This document shows, one piece after another, positions 27,073 through 37,100 of a stretch of 64,000 bases of DNA. The translations under genes and the position numbers were made by a program. Each line of letters starts with the position of its first letter. Position 1 is the stretch's first letter. The notes below the pieces were generated by a model, which searched no databases, was not told the origin of the DNA, and saw only the letters and a list, made by a program, of their open reading frames with translations. This stretch comes from Desulfotignum sp. Lineage in GTDB: Bacteria > Desulfobacterota > Desulfobacteria > Desulfobacterales > Desulfobacteraceae. The stretch lies in NCBI GenBank assembly GCA_011390635.1, contig JAABSA010000007.1, positions 1 to 64,000 on the forward strand, given 5' to 3'.

Positions 27073-28444
27073 ATACGCTCATGAAGTTTTCACTGAGCCT
27101 GCGCCACCTGCCTGCCGGCTGCATATGGCATTCACACTTGTCCAGGAGCTGCGCCATCCATTCTTCACACTGGTCGATGACCGCCCTGGAATAGGCAAAG
27201 CTCACCACCTCGTAGTTGAGGAACAGGCTGCGCTGGTCAAAATTGGCTGAGCCCATTATCACACCCCTGCGGTCATACAGGATGGCTTTGGCGTGTATCA
27301 TGCCATGGGGATAAAGACATACCTTCACCCCTTTGCTGTCAAGGTCCCGCATGAACCCGGACCGGCTCAGATCGGCAATAAGATGGTTTGAGCTGGACGG
27401 GGTGATGAGCCTGACATCCACTCCCCTGTGGCAGGCAATGACCAGGGCCTGCATCAGGCTTTTATCCGGTACAAAATACGGGGTAACGATCCAGATGCGT
27501 TCCTGGGCTGAAAAAACGGCAGACAGCAGCGCTTCATACAGGGCATCATTCTGGATATCCGGGCCTGAGGGTACTACCTGGATATTGGTGTCACCGGCTG
27601 GTGCCGGCATAAAATCGGGCAGCGCCAGTTTGTCTGAGGCGGTATGGTTCCAGTCTGCAGTAAAAATTTCCAGGTAATGGAATACAGCCGGTCCCTGGAT
27701 GAAAAACAGCAGGTCCTGCCACCGGTTCCTGCAGGGTGACGGACCAATGTATTCCCTGGTGATGTTCATCCCGCCGGAAAGAACGGTTTTGTCATCAAAG
27801 ATGAAAATTTTGCGGTGGTTCCGCAGATTGATATAGTTCTGAAAAGGCCGGGTCAAAAGGGGCATGTAAAACGCCACCCGGCCCCCGGCTTTTTTCAGTT
27901 TCCGCAGGGGCAGCTGGTACAGATACAGGGGCAGGGACCCGATGCAGTCGATGAGCAGTTTCACCTGAATACCGCTTTCCGCTTTTTTCGTCAGGGCAGC
28001 CAGGATGTTTCGCCCCACATTGTCCGGCCGCAGTACATAGGTGGATATAAGAATGGACTGCTGGGCCGAAGATATCTGTTCCATAAGAATATTATAGGCT
28101 TTGACGCCGTCGGTATAGAAAAAAAACCGGTTGCCCCGGGTGGCACCGGCAATGCCGTTGTTCCGCAGCACCATGTCAATGCGGGTGGCGTCCTGATCCG
28201 GTATTTCGCCTTTTTTCGCCAGCTTGAAAACCGTTTTTTCCCGGCGTTTGAGCTTTCTGCTCCTGAAAATAAAATACAGGGGCACGGCAAAATAGGGCAG
28301 CAGGATGATGGCCAAAAGCCAGGCAATCATGCTGGGGGGTTCTCTGCGCTGATACACCATATGCCCCAGTACCCCCAGCACCAGGATGCCGGACATGATG
28401 GCGGTGCTCTGCACCAGGACAAAATAAAAAACATTCTCACTCAT
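27056..28444 (-). CDS. cls: Cardiolipin synthase-like phospholipase D protein
   Basis: 462 residues. Two N-terminal membrane helices (about 5-25 and 36-58) precede two PLD domains, each with an HKD motif: NHRKIFIFDDKTVLSGGMN (about 208) and IHAKAILYDRRGVIMGSANFD (about 387). This matches bacterial ClsA length and layout; it joins phosphatidylglycerol units into cardiolipin at the inner membrane. The ribosome site is weak. Confidence 0.9.
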   Translation of the reverse strand: MSENVFYFVLVQSTAIMSGILVLGVLGHMVYQRREPPSMIAWLLAIILLPYFAVPLYFIFRSRKLKRREKTVFKLAKKGEIPDQDATRIDMVLRNNGIAGATRGNRFFFYTDGVKAYNILMEQISSAQQSILISTYVLRPDNVGRNILAALTKKAESGIQVKLLIDCIGSLPLYLYQLPLRKLKKAGGRVAFYMPLLTRPFQNYINLRNHRKIFIFDDKTVLSGGMNITREYIGPSPCRNRWQDLLFFIQGPAVFHYLEIFTADWNHTASDKLALPDFMPAPAGDTNIQVVPSGPDIQNDALYEALLSAVFSAQERIWIVTPYFVPDKSLMQALVIACHRGVDVRLITPSSSNHLIADLSRSGFMRDLDSKGVKVCLYPHGMIHAKAILYDRRGVIMGSANFDQRSLFLNYEVVSFAYSRAVIDQCEEWMAQLLDKCECHMQPAGRWRRLSENFMSVFAPLL

Positions 28445-28615
28445 GCCATAATTGAACCATACTCCCTGAAAAATAGCAACCCGGTAGCAAACAGAAGAAA
28501 TATGATGCCGGTCTGGGTTTACAAATCCGGACCAGGAATATCAAAAAAGCTTGTGGTCATGTGAAATTTTGATTATTTTTATCTGTACACATATATTTTG
28601 GTAAGGAGGTAGCAC

Positions 28616-28888
28616 ATGGGACGGGAAACCATATTATTTAAAACAGAGGAAAAAAAATCTGCCCGGGAGGTCAGCGATACCCTCCGGTTAATTGCAGATA
28701 AGATTGATGCCGGTACCATGACCCTTGAACAAGGGGGTAATGAAGTTACTGTGACATTTCCGGCAGCAATGGAAATGCAGCTGAAATTGGAAGAAGAACA
28801 GGGTTCAAGATTGAAAAAGAAGTTTGAAGTGGAACTGGAATGGATCCCTGGAGAGGGAGCTTCACAGGGATCCACTCTGATTTCCTGA
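28616..28888 (+). CDS. Amphi-Trp domain small protein
   Basis: 90 residues behind a near-perfect ribosome site (AAGGAGGTAGCAC). It fits the amphi-Trp family: ETILFKTEEKKSAREVSDTL at the start, an amphipathic strand region, and FEVELEWIPGEG with the conserved Trp near the end. The family is widespread in archaea and anaerobic bacteria and its function is unknown. It is a single gene converging on the SYLF gene with 11 bases between stops. Confidence 0.8.
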   Translation: MGRETILFKTEEKKSAREVSDTLRLIADKIDAGTMTLEQGGNEVTVTFPAAMEMQLKLEEEQGSRLKKKFEVELEWIPGEGASQGSTLIS

Positions 28889-28899
28889 AATGTGACGTT

Positions 28900-29475
28900 T
28901 TATAGGGGAGTAAAATCGAATCTCTGGCCACCGATGGTTGCCTCATACATCAGGCCCCCCTTGGTATGAACAAACACGGCCACACCTTTTCTATACCCTA
29001 AGCTGGCCTGGGTTCCCGTGTCAGGGCCTGCGCTGGCACTGGCAGTGCCGCCTTCCGAGCCGGCCTTTGCCTGGGCCCCGGCGGTGATGACCACAGCAGA
29101 GGCAGAGGCATCAAATTCAAATATGCCGCTGGTAAACTCGTCATAGGCCCGCTTGTCCTGAAAAAAAATGATTTCGGAAAATGCCTGGCCCCCCAGCTGG
29201 AATCCTACGGTTACTTTGGACAGGGTTGCATGACCCGTGAGCGTACCCTGCCGGTACACCTTGCCTTTTCCAAAGGCCCCCCCCACAACAATACCGCCTT
29301 TTCCCACCGTGGGAAATACGGCATATCCATAGGCATTTTGAAAAAAAGGCTGCACCACCGATGATTTTTTGAATACGGAAATGGTCTGACTGTATTCATC
29401 GGCAAAAATCTGTGATCCGGTGCCGGCAATCCATAAAGCACACATTGTCAGCAAAAAAATTTTAAAAGATTTCAT
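28900..29475 (-). CDS. Lipid-binding SYLF/Ysc84-domain secreted protein
   Basis: 191 residues from ATG 29475, with CAAGGAGATAAC upstream. A signal peptide (MKSFKIFLLTMCALWIAGTG, cleavage near IFA-DE) precedes the SYLF domain: AYGYAVFPTVGKGGIVVGGA, GKVYRQGTLTGHATLSKVTV, GFQLGGQAFSEIIFF and the acidic YDEFTSG segment. SYLF domains bind phosphoinositides in eukaryotes; bacterial forms are periplasmic and of unclear function. Confidence 0.88.
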   Translation of the reverse strand: MKSFKIFLLTMCALWIAGTGSQIFADEYSQTISVFKKSSVVQPFFQNAYGYAVFPTVGKGGIVVGGAFGKGKVYRQGTLTGHATLSKVTVGFQLGGQAFSEIIFFQDKRAYDEFTSGIFEFDASASAVVITAGAQAKAGSEGGTASASAGPDTGTQASLGYRKGVAVFVHTKGGLMYEATIGGQRFDFTPL

Positions 29476-29539
29476 GTTATCTCCTTGGGGTGAATGATGC
29501 ATTTATCAAAAAAAACCTGTAGATTTTCGGTGTGTGGTA

Positions 29540-31357
29540 TCAGTGCGGTGCCATGGAAGGAAACCGGGTGGCTGCGGAAAACCGTTCCACAAACCCTGGT
29601 TCTGTGGCCAGCTCAAGGAAGTTGACCCTGGGGGCCATGTCCTGGACCTCCTTGAGCCTATTTTTATCAAGCAGGGCCATGACGGCGCCGGTGCCGGCCA
29701 GGTTTTCTGCTGCAATCATTTGATTTTTGCAGATGTCAGGGGGCAGCATACCGATATCCCTGGCATTTTCCCAGTCAAATTTGACGCCGAATGCCCCGGT
29801 GAGGATGGTGCGGTCCACCTCTACAACCCCGGCCTTGTCCAGCAGCATCTGGATGCCCACAAACAGGGCAGCTTTGGCCAGCTGTACCTGGCGTACATCC
29901 TTGAGAATGAACCGGACATCGGTGCCCGGCAGGGTGAATGCCCGGCCGATGCCTATGTCATCACAGGTCACCCCGGGTTTGTCCGGGTCAAAAGAGCCGT
30001 CTTCTCTGATGATGCCGGTTCTGCGCATGGCAGCCAGGATATCGATGACCCCTGTCCCGCAGATGCCGGCTGCCGGGGCATTGTTGATGGTTTCATGAAA
30101 AATGGTGCCGTCGTCAACCCATACCCGGCTTACAGCGCCGGTGGCGGCCCGCATGCCGCTGGAGATCTGGGCGCCTTCCAAAGCCGGACCGGTGGCACAG
30201 CTGGTGGCCCAGATTTTTGCGCCGGTACACAGCATGAGTTCGCCATTGGTGCCGATATCAATGATCAAGGTGGTTTCTTTTCTGGTATGGGAAAGATCCC
30301 CGAGACAGGCTGCCAGGATATCCCCCCCCAGAAATCCGGATATCACCGGAAAGATATAGACAGGTACATTTTCTCCGGCATTGATGCCCAGATCGCGGCA
30401 GGTGAAAAAAAGGGTATCATGGAATACGGGCAGATACGGGGAAATGCCCAGGGTGTAAGGATTGAGGCCTGCAATGATATGTTCCATGGTGGTGTTGCCC
30501 ACCATGGTGATCTGGTCAATGGCATCCCGGTCTCTGCCAACCGCTTCCAGGCAGGTGTCAATGAGGTGGTTTATGGCCCCGATTCCCAATGCCTGCTGGG
30601 CTGCCAGACAGGCGGTGTCCTGACTCACTGCGGAAATCCGGGAGATAACGTCTTCCCCGTACCGGCGCTGGGGGTTGACCATAGCCTTTGCTGCCAGGAT
30701 GGTTCCTGCCGTCATATCACATATATAGGCGGCAATGGTGGTGGTGCCGATGTCAAAGGCAATTCCCAGCCCGGTCGGGTGCCGGCCTTTTTGCACGGAT
30801 ATCACGCCGGCATCATTGTGGCATACCACGGTCATATCACTGTCATGGATGGCAGGATCAGAAAGCGCCGCTAAAGGGAAGCGGTCAGAAAACCATATCT
30901 TTTCGGCGTATACAGATGCCACTCCATGGCATATTTTTTGGACCAGGCTGGGGGGAAGATCCCTGGAAGCCGCTTTGATTTGGGCTTTTGTTAAAAAAAA
31001 CCGCTGGGCTGCCGGATCAGTGGTGAATGTTCCCTGGATACCGGTTTTGCCGAACACCTCATTTCCCTGAATCAGTTTTTCCGGTACAGTTGCCTGTAAC
31101 GGTCCTTCTAAAATTTTTGCCTGACAGGACAGACGGTGATCAGGCCCTTTTTTTTTCAGCAGTTTTTGTTCCTGTTCGGTTCTGGGGGCCAGCCGCCCGG
31201 GATGGTCCACGATTACCCGGCATTTGCCGCAGGTGCCTTTTTCTCCGCAATCTGATCGCAGCAGTATGCCTTTGGAAAGAGCGGCTTGAAACAGGGTGGT
31301 CCCAACAGGTACGGTGACGCGCCGGCCAAAGGGTTCAAAAATAATGGTGATGATCAT
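29540..31357 (-). CDS. RACo-like corrinoid-protein activator (2Fe-2S ferredoxin + ASKHA ATPase)
   Basis: 605 residues from ATG 31357, with GGGGAA upstream; an earlier in-frame ATG has none. The N-terminal 2Fe-2S domain has Cys at C-x5-C-x2-C (DCGEKGTCGKC, about 34-43) and a fourth Cys near 78 (HRLSCQAK). A linker follows, then the RACo/DUF4445 ASKHA domain with phosphate loops GIAFDIGTTTIAAYI (about 220) and LIIDIGTNGELMLCTG (about 360), and GIGRAFTLPG late. Such proteins use ATP to push an electron into inactive Co(II)-corrinoid protein. It stands near three MttB genes, but not in an obvious operon with them, and probably serves a corrinoid protein encoded elsewhere. Confidence 0.87.
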   Translation of the reverse strand: MIITIIFEPFGRRVTVPVGTTLFQAALSKGILLRSDCGEKGTCGKCRVIVDHPGRLAPRTEQEQKLLKKKGPDHRLSCQAKILEGPLQATVPEKLIQGNEVFGKTGIQGTFTTDPAAQRFFLTKAQIKAASRDLPPSLVQKICHGVASVYAEKIWFSDRFPLAALSDPAIHDSDMTVVCHNDAGVISVQKGRHPTGLGIAFDIGTTTIAAYICDMTAGTILAAKAMVNPQRRYGEDVISRISAVSQDTACLAAQQALGIGAINHLIDTCLEAVGRDRDAIDQITMVGNTTMEHIIAGLNPYTLGISPYLPVFHDTLFFTCRDLGINAGENVPVYIFPVISGFLGGDILAACLGDLSHTRKETTLIIDIGTNGELMLCTGAKIWATSCATGPALEGAQISSGMRAATGAVSRVWVDDGTIFHETINNAPAAGICGTGVIDILAAMRRTGIIREDGSFDPDKPGVTCDDIGIGRAFTLPGTDVRFILKDVRQVQLAKAALFVGIQMLLDKAGVVEVDRTILTGAFGVKFDWENARDIGMLPPDICKNQMIAAENLAGTGAVMALLDKNRLKEVQDMAPRVNFLELATEPGFVERFSAATRFPSMAPH

Positions 31358-31438
31358 GGTATTCCCCATAGTTCTGTGTTCGCCTTTGCATCCTAAAATC
31401 AGGGGTTTTGTTTGTCAAGGCATTCCCTTTTCAGGTTG

Positions 31439-32302
31439 TCAATTAAACCAGATATCATTTTCCAGGTAGGCCTGGTCCAGTTTTTCCTGGTGGCTTTTAA
31501 GCTGTTCTCCCATATCGGCAGCCAGGGTATGAAGCAGATAATGGATCAGGCTGATCATGGATACCGGGGTGCCTAGAAACGGAATGCTCTTCTGGGGGGT
31601 GATCAGGACATGGTCGCTGAATTGAACCAGAGGGCAGGCGGCGCTGTCCGTGATCAGGATCTGACACAGGCCCTGGCGCCGGGGTATTTTGCCCAGGCGG
31701 ATCAGTTCATTGGGGTAGCGGGATGTGGCAATGACCACCACCGCCGTACCGCCGGGGGCAAAAATCATCTGGTCCATGCTGGTTCTGTCACTGCCATTGA
31801 GAATGCACACGTTGGCCCGGATTTTTGACATGGTCCATCCCATGTAGTGGGCAGATGAATAAGACAGCCTGGAACCCATGACATACACGGCCGGCGCTTC
31901 TTTCAATACGCTGCGCACGGCCTGTACCGTTGCAGGATCAATGTTTTTGTGCATGGCCCTGATGCTGCGGATATCCTGGTTGATGAGACGGTCCAGTTCC
32001 GCATCTTCACTGCCTGTCACCAGATGGCTCATCCTGCCGCGCTCCACCAGGGTCAGATCCCGGTCGATGAGGTCCCGCAGGGTATTGATGAAGACAGCAT
32101 AGTTCTTGAACCCCAGCTGCCGCACAAACCGGACAACGGTTGCCTCACTGGTGCCCACTGCTGCTGCCAGCTGCCGGGTGGTCATGAAAACCGCCTTTTC
32201 CGGACTGGACAAGACAAAATCTGCCAGACGTCTGCCTTTGGAAGCCAGGGTATCGTATTTTTCATGGATGGTGGTTTGCAGAAAGCCGGGTTGTCTGGTC
32301 AT
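31439..32302 (-). CDS. RpiR-family transcriptional regulator (HTH + SIS)
   Basis: 287 residues. An N-terminal RpiR helix-turn-helix (about 15-90: KGRRLADFVLSSPEKAVFMT and TRQLAAAVGTSEATVVRFVR) is followed by a linker and a SIS domain (about 130-270) for sugar-phosphate-type ligands (VYVMGSRLSYSSAHYMGWTM, VVVIATSRYPNELIRL). It is divergent from the first MttB gene, and similar GATAG-TTTTGT-ACA motifs occur in the shared promoter region. It likely controls the MttB/GlmS-like unit. The nearby giant SIS protein makes a phosphosugar-like signal attractive, but this is inference. Confidence 0.9.
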   Translation of the reverse strand: MTRQPGFLQTTIHEKYDTLASKGRRLADFVLSSPEKAVFMTTRQLAAAVGTSEATVVRFVRQLGFKNYAVFINTLRDLIDRDLTLVERGRMSHLVTGSEDAELDRLINQDIRSIRAMHKNIDPATVQAVRSVLKEAPAVYVMGSRLSYSSAHYMGWTMSKIRANVCILNGSDRTSMDQMIFAPGGTAVVVIATSRYPNELIRLGKIPRRQGLCQILITDSAACPLVQFSDHVLITPQKSIPFLGTPVSMISLIHYLLHTLAADMGEQLKSHQEKLDQAYLENDIWFN

Positions 32303-32379
32303 GTATGGTCCGTTTGTAAAAGTTCCAGTGGTTTTGTTTCGTGTTTGCCGGGCAGGGCAACCATGCTCTGATTTTTAAC

Positions 32380-32444
32380 GATAGTTTTGTAACAAAAATT
32401 ATCAAAATATACAAGCTATTAAAAAAAAGATAGCTTTTGTTACA
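32380..32444. promoter_or_regulatory. Candidate RpiR operators in divergent region
   Basis: GATAGTTTTGTAACA (32380-32394) and GATAGCTTTTGTTACA (32429-32444) are near-identical, 49 bases apart. The first contains a perfect TTTTGT-A-ACAAAA palindrome (32385-32397) placed between minus-strand TTGATA (32405-32400) and TATCGT (32383-32378), a possible rpiR promoter. AGCTAT/ATAGCT also flank an A tract (32414-32435). Confidence 0.45.
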
Positions 32445-32450
32445 CTTTTC

Positions 32451-32481
32451 TTGACACCAGGGCCGGACCATGCCATAAAAT
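32451..32481 (+). promoter_or_regulatory. Candidate promoter of first mttB-like gene
   Basis: TTGACA at 32451-32456 and TAAAAT at 32476-32481, 19 bases apart, about 70 bases before the start codon. The second RpiR-type motif ends seven bases upstream of the -35. Confidence 0.45.
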
Positions 32482-32552
32482 AAACTAATTGTCCATAATT
32501 TGCCGGACAGAAACCAAAAATTACATGAAAAAAACACCCTGAGGAGAAAGAT

Positions 32553-34013
32553 ATGAATTTGATGGGATTGCAGGGCGGGCAGTACCAGCCGCTTTCCGCA
32601 CAGCAGATTGACACCGTACACAACGCTGCATTGACCATTCTGGAAAAAACCGGGATCACCTATGAATCCGGTCTGGAAAAAACAGTGGACATGCTGGAAA
32701 AAAATGGTGCTGCAGTGAACCGGGAAAAAAAACGGATCATGTTCCCTAAGGACCTGGTGACCGCATCCGTGAAAAAAGCACCCAAGGAGGTATTGCTCTG
32801 CGGCCAGAATCCCGAGAATGATCTTCATTTGACCGAAGACCGGGTACATCTGGGAACCGGCGGGGCTGCCATCAAAATTCTGGACCCGGACACCGGCGAT
32901 GTCCGGGCCACCACCCTGGATGATCTGCACAAGGTATCCCGCCTGGTGGACCAGCTCAACAACATCCATTTTCTGGTACGGCCGTGTATTCCCACGGATA
33001 TAGATGAAAAAGACTATGATATCAACATGTTCTATGCATGTCTGTCAGCGTCCGGTAAACATGTCATGTCCGGGGTAAACAATGAGGAGGGTCTTCACCA
33101 GGTCATGTTAATGGCTTCCATGATCGCCGGCGGCAAGGATAAACTGGCTGAGCGGCCCATTATCTCCGTGATCACCTCCTTTGCCATCAGCCCACTGAAA
33201 CTGTGCACCCAGTCCACCCTGATCATGCAGGAAGCGGTCAGAAACAACATTCCCGTGGCCCTGTCCTCGGCCCCCATGGCCGGGTCCACCTCTCCTTTAA
33301 CCATGGCCGGAACCCTGGCACAGCTCCATGCCGAGGAATTGGCCGGCATCACCATCTGCCAGCTGACAAATCCCGGGGCGCCGTTGCTGTACGGCGGTAT
33401 CCCGGGCATGGCCAACCTGGCCACCATGGGATATTGTGGCGGGGCCGTTGAGTGCGGCATGATGAATGCTGCCATCCACCAGCTGTCCCGGCATATAGAA
33501 GTGCCCAATTACAATTCATCGGGCCTGTCTGATGCCAAGGTTCCCGATGCCCAGGCCGGGTATGAAAAAGCCTTGACTTCGGTGCTGGCATCAATGGGCG
33601 GTTCCAATTATATCCACCACAGTGCCGGCATGCTGGAATCCATGCTCACCATTGCCCATGAACAGTTTGTCATTGATGATGAAATCATCGGCAACTGCTG
33701 CAAGGTACTCAAGGGCATTGATGTGGATGCCGAGCATCTGGCACTGGAAGTAATTGATTCCGTTGGGCCTGGCGGAAATTTCATGACCGCCCCCCATACC
33801 ATGACCCATATCCGCAGTGAATATTACAAAAGCAACGGGGTGACGGACCGCAAAAATCGGGATCGCTGGGCAGCAGAAGGTTCCCTGGATGCCCGTCAGC
33901 GGGCCCTTGCCATTGCAAAAAAGCTGCTGGCCAACAAGACCGCCTATATTTCAGAGGATGTGGATGCCCTCATCCGGGAAAAATTCACAATTCTCGTGCC
34001 GAAACAAAGCTGA
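32553..34013 (+). CDS. MttB-family (non-pyrrolysine) methyltransferase 1
   Basis: 486 residues, GAGGAGAAAG ribosome site. The N-terminal PLSAQQIDTVHNAALTILEK and GITYESG segments and the central SSAPMAGSTSPLTMAGTLAQ and GAPLLYGGIPG segments are typical of the trimethylamine methyltransferase TIM-barrel family. The frame has no amber codon, so it lacks the pyrrolysine of true MttB; the known relative MtgB demethylates glycine betaine. It should pass a methyl group from a quaternary or methylated amine to a corrinoid protein, none of which is adjacent. It is divergent from the RpiR regulator and upstream of the giant GlmS-like gene. The substrate is unknown. Confidence 0.9.
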   Translation: MNLMGLQGGQYQPLSAQQIDTVHNAALTILEKTGITYESGLEKTVDMLEKNGAAVNREKKRIMFPKDLVTASVKKAPKEVLLCGQNPENDLHLTEDRVHLGTGGAAIKILDPDTGDVRATTLDDLHKVSRLVDQLNNIHFLVRPCIPTDIDEKDYDINMFYACLSASGKHVMSGVNNEEGLHQVMLMASMIAGGKDKLAERPIISVITSFAISPLKLCTQSTLIMQEAVRNNIPVALSSAPMAGSTSPLTMAGTLAQLHAEELAGITICQLTNPGAPLLYGGIPGMANLATMGYCGGAVECGMMNAAIHQLSRHIEVPNYNSSGLSDAKVPDAQAGYEKALTSVLASMGGSNYIHHSAGMLESMLTIAHEQFVIDDEIIGNCCKVLKGIDVDAEHLALEVIDSVGPGGNFMTAPHTMTHIRSEYYKSNGVTDRKNRDRWAAEGSLDARQRALAIAKKLLANKTAYISEDVDALIREKFTILVPKQS

Positions 34014-34072
34014 CCGCTCTGGCAAAAAGAAAGGCCGTCCTGCCGGCAGCATAAATCCTTCCACCGGACCAT

Positions 34073-34095
34073 GAAAAAACTGGATCAGTTTTTTC
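34073..34095 (+). terminator. Hairpin between mttB-like gene and giant gene
   Basis: GAAAAAACTG (34073-34082) and CAGTTTTTTC (34086-34095) form a perfect 10-base stem with a 3-base loop and a T-run in the 3' arm. It may end or attenuate the mttB transcript before the next gene. Confidence 0.45.
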
Positions 34096-34160
34096 AATTG
34101 TGTGCTACATAAATGGCGGTATCGGCGTGATCAGGGAAAATTGTTGAAGGAGAGAATCAT

Positions 34161-37100
34161 ATGTGCGGTATTGTTGTCTACTATGGGGATGCCCAGAACC
34201 GGCTGACAAGGATTTTAACCGGTATGTGGGCCATTGTTTACCGGGCCCCGGACAGCACCGGTATCGGGCTGCAGGGCAGTGACCTGGAGCCCATCAAGAT
34301 CCGGCGGGAACTGGGGTCGGTGGAAAATCTCATCGACCACCTTATGATCCATCCGGTGTTTGAAGAAGGCGACCTGCAGGCAGCTGCCCTCATGGATGAT
34401 GACAAAGAACACCATGCCGGACTCATGGACCGGATCCAGAACAAACTGCGTGCCTCCGAAGGGTTTTCCGGCAAAAAAAACACCGCTTTTCCCACATGGT
34501 CCCAAATGACGGATACACAGGCCATCTTTCATGTGGAACCAGGAACCTGTGGAGATCCAAAGTTACACAATATTTTCATCATTGATTCCCCCAAAGCATT
34601 GAAGGCTGCAGTGGATTGTATGATCATGGAGTATGATCTGCCGGCAGCGGTGGTGGAAAAACTGATTAAAAAAGGATTCCAGGAGCAGGTGGAAAAGGCC
34701 GCAAGATTTTCGCCCCTGCCGGTGGAACCATCGGATCTCTTCCATGAATTTGCCCAGATTTTTAACCGGTTTGCCTATGATGAAACACCGGTCCGTCCCC
34801 GGCGTGTGGACACCAAACAGGGCCAGAAAAATCCCTTTGCCAGAAAATATGTCTGGCACTACCTGCGGCAGGTGATTGTCACATTGCCCGCAGATTATAG
34901 TACAGACGGTATTGCCAATCTTTTCAGATATCTGGATGCCTGGGTCATGGCCGGCCTGACCTGCGAGGCTTCTGACCGTATCCAGCTGATATTTGAAAAT
35001 TTCTGGACAGCATATACTGACCAGCCTGCCCGGCACTGGCAGATTCTTTACCGGATTGAAAGAACCTGTAATTTTTACGGTCTTGCTGCCACTGCTGTCC
35101 TGGCGTATTATCAGACACGGGTCTATATGAAACAGACATCCAAAAGCCAGGCCGGTATTTACCTGCCCCTGGGTCATGTGCCGGGCCCCACCCACCCGCT
35201 TTTGCTCAGATCCATGGTCCAGCCGGTAATCGGACAGGGACGCTGGGCCATTCAGTCCGCTATCTCCGTGCGTAACGCCCACCCGTTCATGGACGAAGAT
35301 AAAGTCCGGGCAGTGGTGTTAAACGGTCAGTTTGATTCAGATGTGGAATCCCGGATCAAACAATATATTACCCAGGTGGCCGGCATTGGTCTGCGCACGG
35401 ACAATTCCACGGAATTGTTTGCCATGCTCTGGGGACATTATTTTGATACCGCCTACAAAGAAAACCAGCGGTACAAAACCATTGAAGACCAGCACCGCCT
35501 TGAACTGGAGGACATGTCCATCTGCAGCCAGTCCCTCGATTATACGATCTTCAAGGCCCTGAGTAAAAAAAATATCCATGATATCGATGAAATGGCCTTT
35601 ATCAAGGCGGTACAGGCCATGATCCCGTCAGGCGGCCAGTTTGCCGTATCCGGCATCAGCCGGGTGTCACCGGACCGGCTTTTTGTTGCAGCCCACAACC
35701 GGCCGATATATATTGTCAAGCGCCGGGAAACATCCGACTTCATGGTGGTGTCTGATATCAATGCCGCGCTGGGTCTGTTTCCCCAGACATTGATCCAGTC
35801 CACCCGGGTCAAGCTGATGAAGCTGATGAAAAATTATTCAAAAAAATCCATGATTGTGGAACCGGATTTTTTTGATATGAAACCCCCGACAGAAGATGAC
35901 TGGTTCAGGCAGGAAAAAAAAGCCCTGCTTGCCCCATTTTCTGTGGATATTTATGCCCTGGACCAGCCACAGATATTTGCACGGATTCAGACAAAACCCG
36001 GCAAGGATGCGGTAATGCGCCACTTGCATTTCCAGGATTTTTCCGGCAAAATCAGAACCGATATCCGATCCGAGCAGACATATATCACCCCTGTGTCATA
36101 TCAAAAGGATTTCGGGAAAACCTTTTACGAAGAACATCTGCTGGAAACCCCCGGCCTGATGACTGATATTTTGAACCGGTATACAGATGCTTCCATGTCT
36201 CTGCCCCGGTTTGATATCCGGCGCCGTCTTTTGGAGAGGCGTTTCGGCAGTAATATGGCCAACCTTAACCGGATCATCCTGGTGGGTACCGGATTCAGCT
36301 ATCTGGTGGCAGAAATTGTGGAAAGAACCATGGAGCCTTTTTTTTCCGGGATCAATCTTGTTGTGACGACTCCTGCGGATATCAGCCATGTAAAAACCGC
36401 CATCAACCCGGACCGGGACCTGGTGGTCATGGTTTCCTGGTCCGGCACCACTTCGGATATGATAGATTTCGCCATGGTGCTCCTCCGGCAGAATATTCTC
36501 ATGGTGGGTATCACGGAAAAACCGTTTTCCGACATGGCTCTGGTGGTGAGAAAAAGTGCCGGTGTAATTCCGGTGCTCAGCGGTGAAGAGGTCACTGTGG
36601 CGCCATTGAAAAGTGCCATGTGCATGCTTCTGATCCTGGATCTTTTCTGTTTGTATCTGTGCAGGGCCAGGTCGGATCAATCTGATACCATAGCTGACCT
36701 GATGAGAGAAATGCATACCCTGCCTCAGCATCTGGATGCCCTGCTCACGGATGAATCAGTGCCCGCATTTTGCACAGAATCCACCAAATCGTTGCAAAAG
36801 ATCGTGCTTCACTATATCGTTGATGCGTTTCACGATGTGGGAGCCGCTAAAATAGGGGCCTTGAACCTGGAACTCAATGCCTGGACCTCCATGGGAACTG
36901 CGGTTGATTATTCAGAACTGGACCGGTTTCTCGAGATTCCCATGACGGAAAATGATTTTATACTGGTGCTTGCCACCAACAGACAGCGTCTGGATGAGGC
37001 AGTCCGGTTCATGCGGGCACTGCACAGACAAAACACACATTTTATAGCCATTACCTACCAGAACAGGGAGCAGGAAGAGATCAAAAAACTGGCAGACCGG

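Noticed and set aside
32553-34013. Pyrrolysine-type MttB
   Set aside because: None of the three MttB frames has an in-frame TAG, and no pyl gene is visible.
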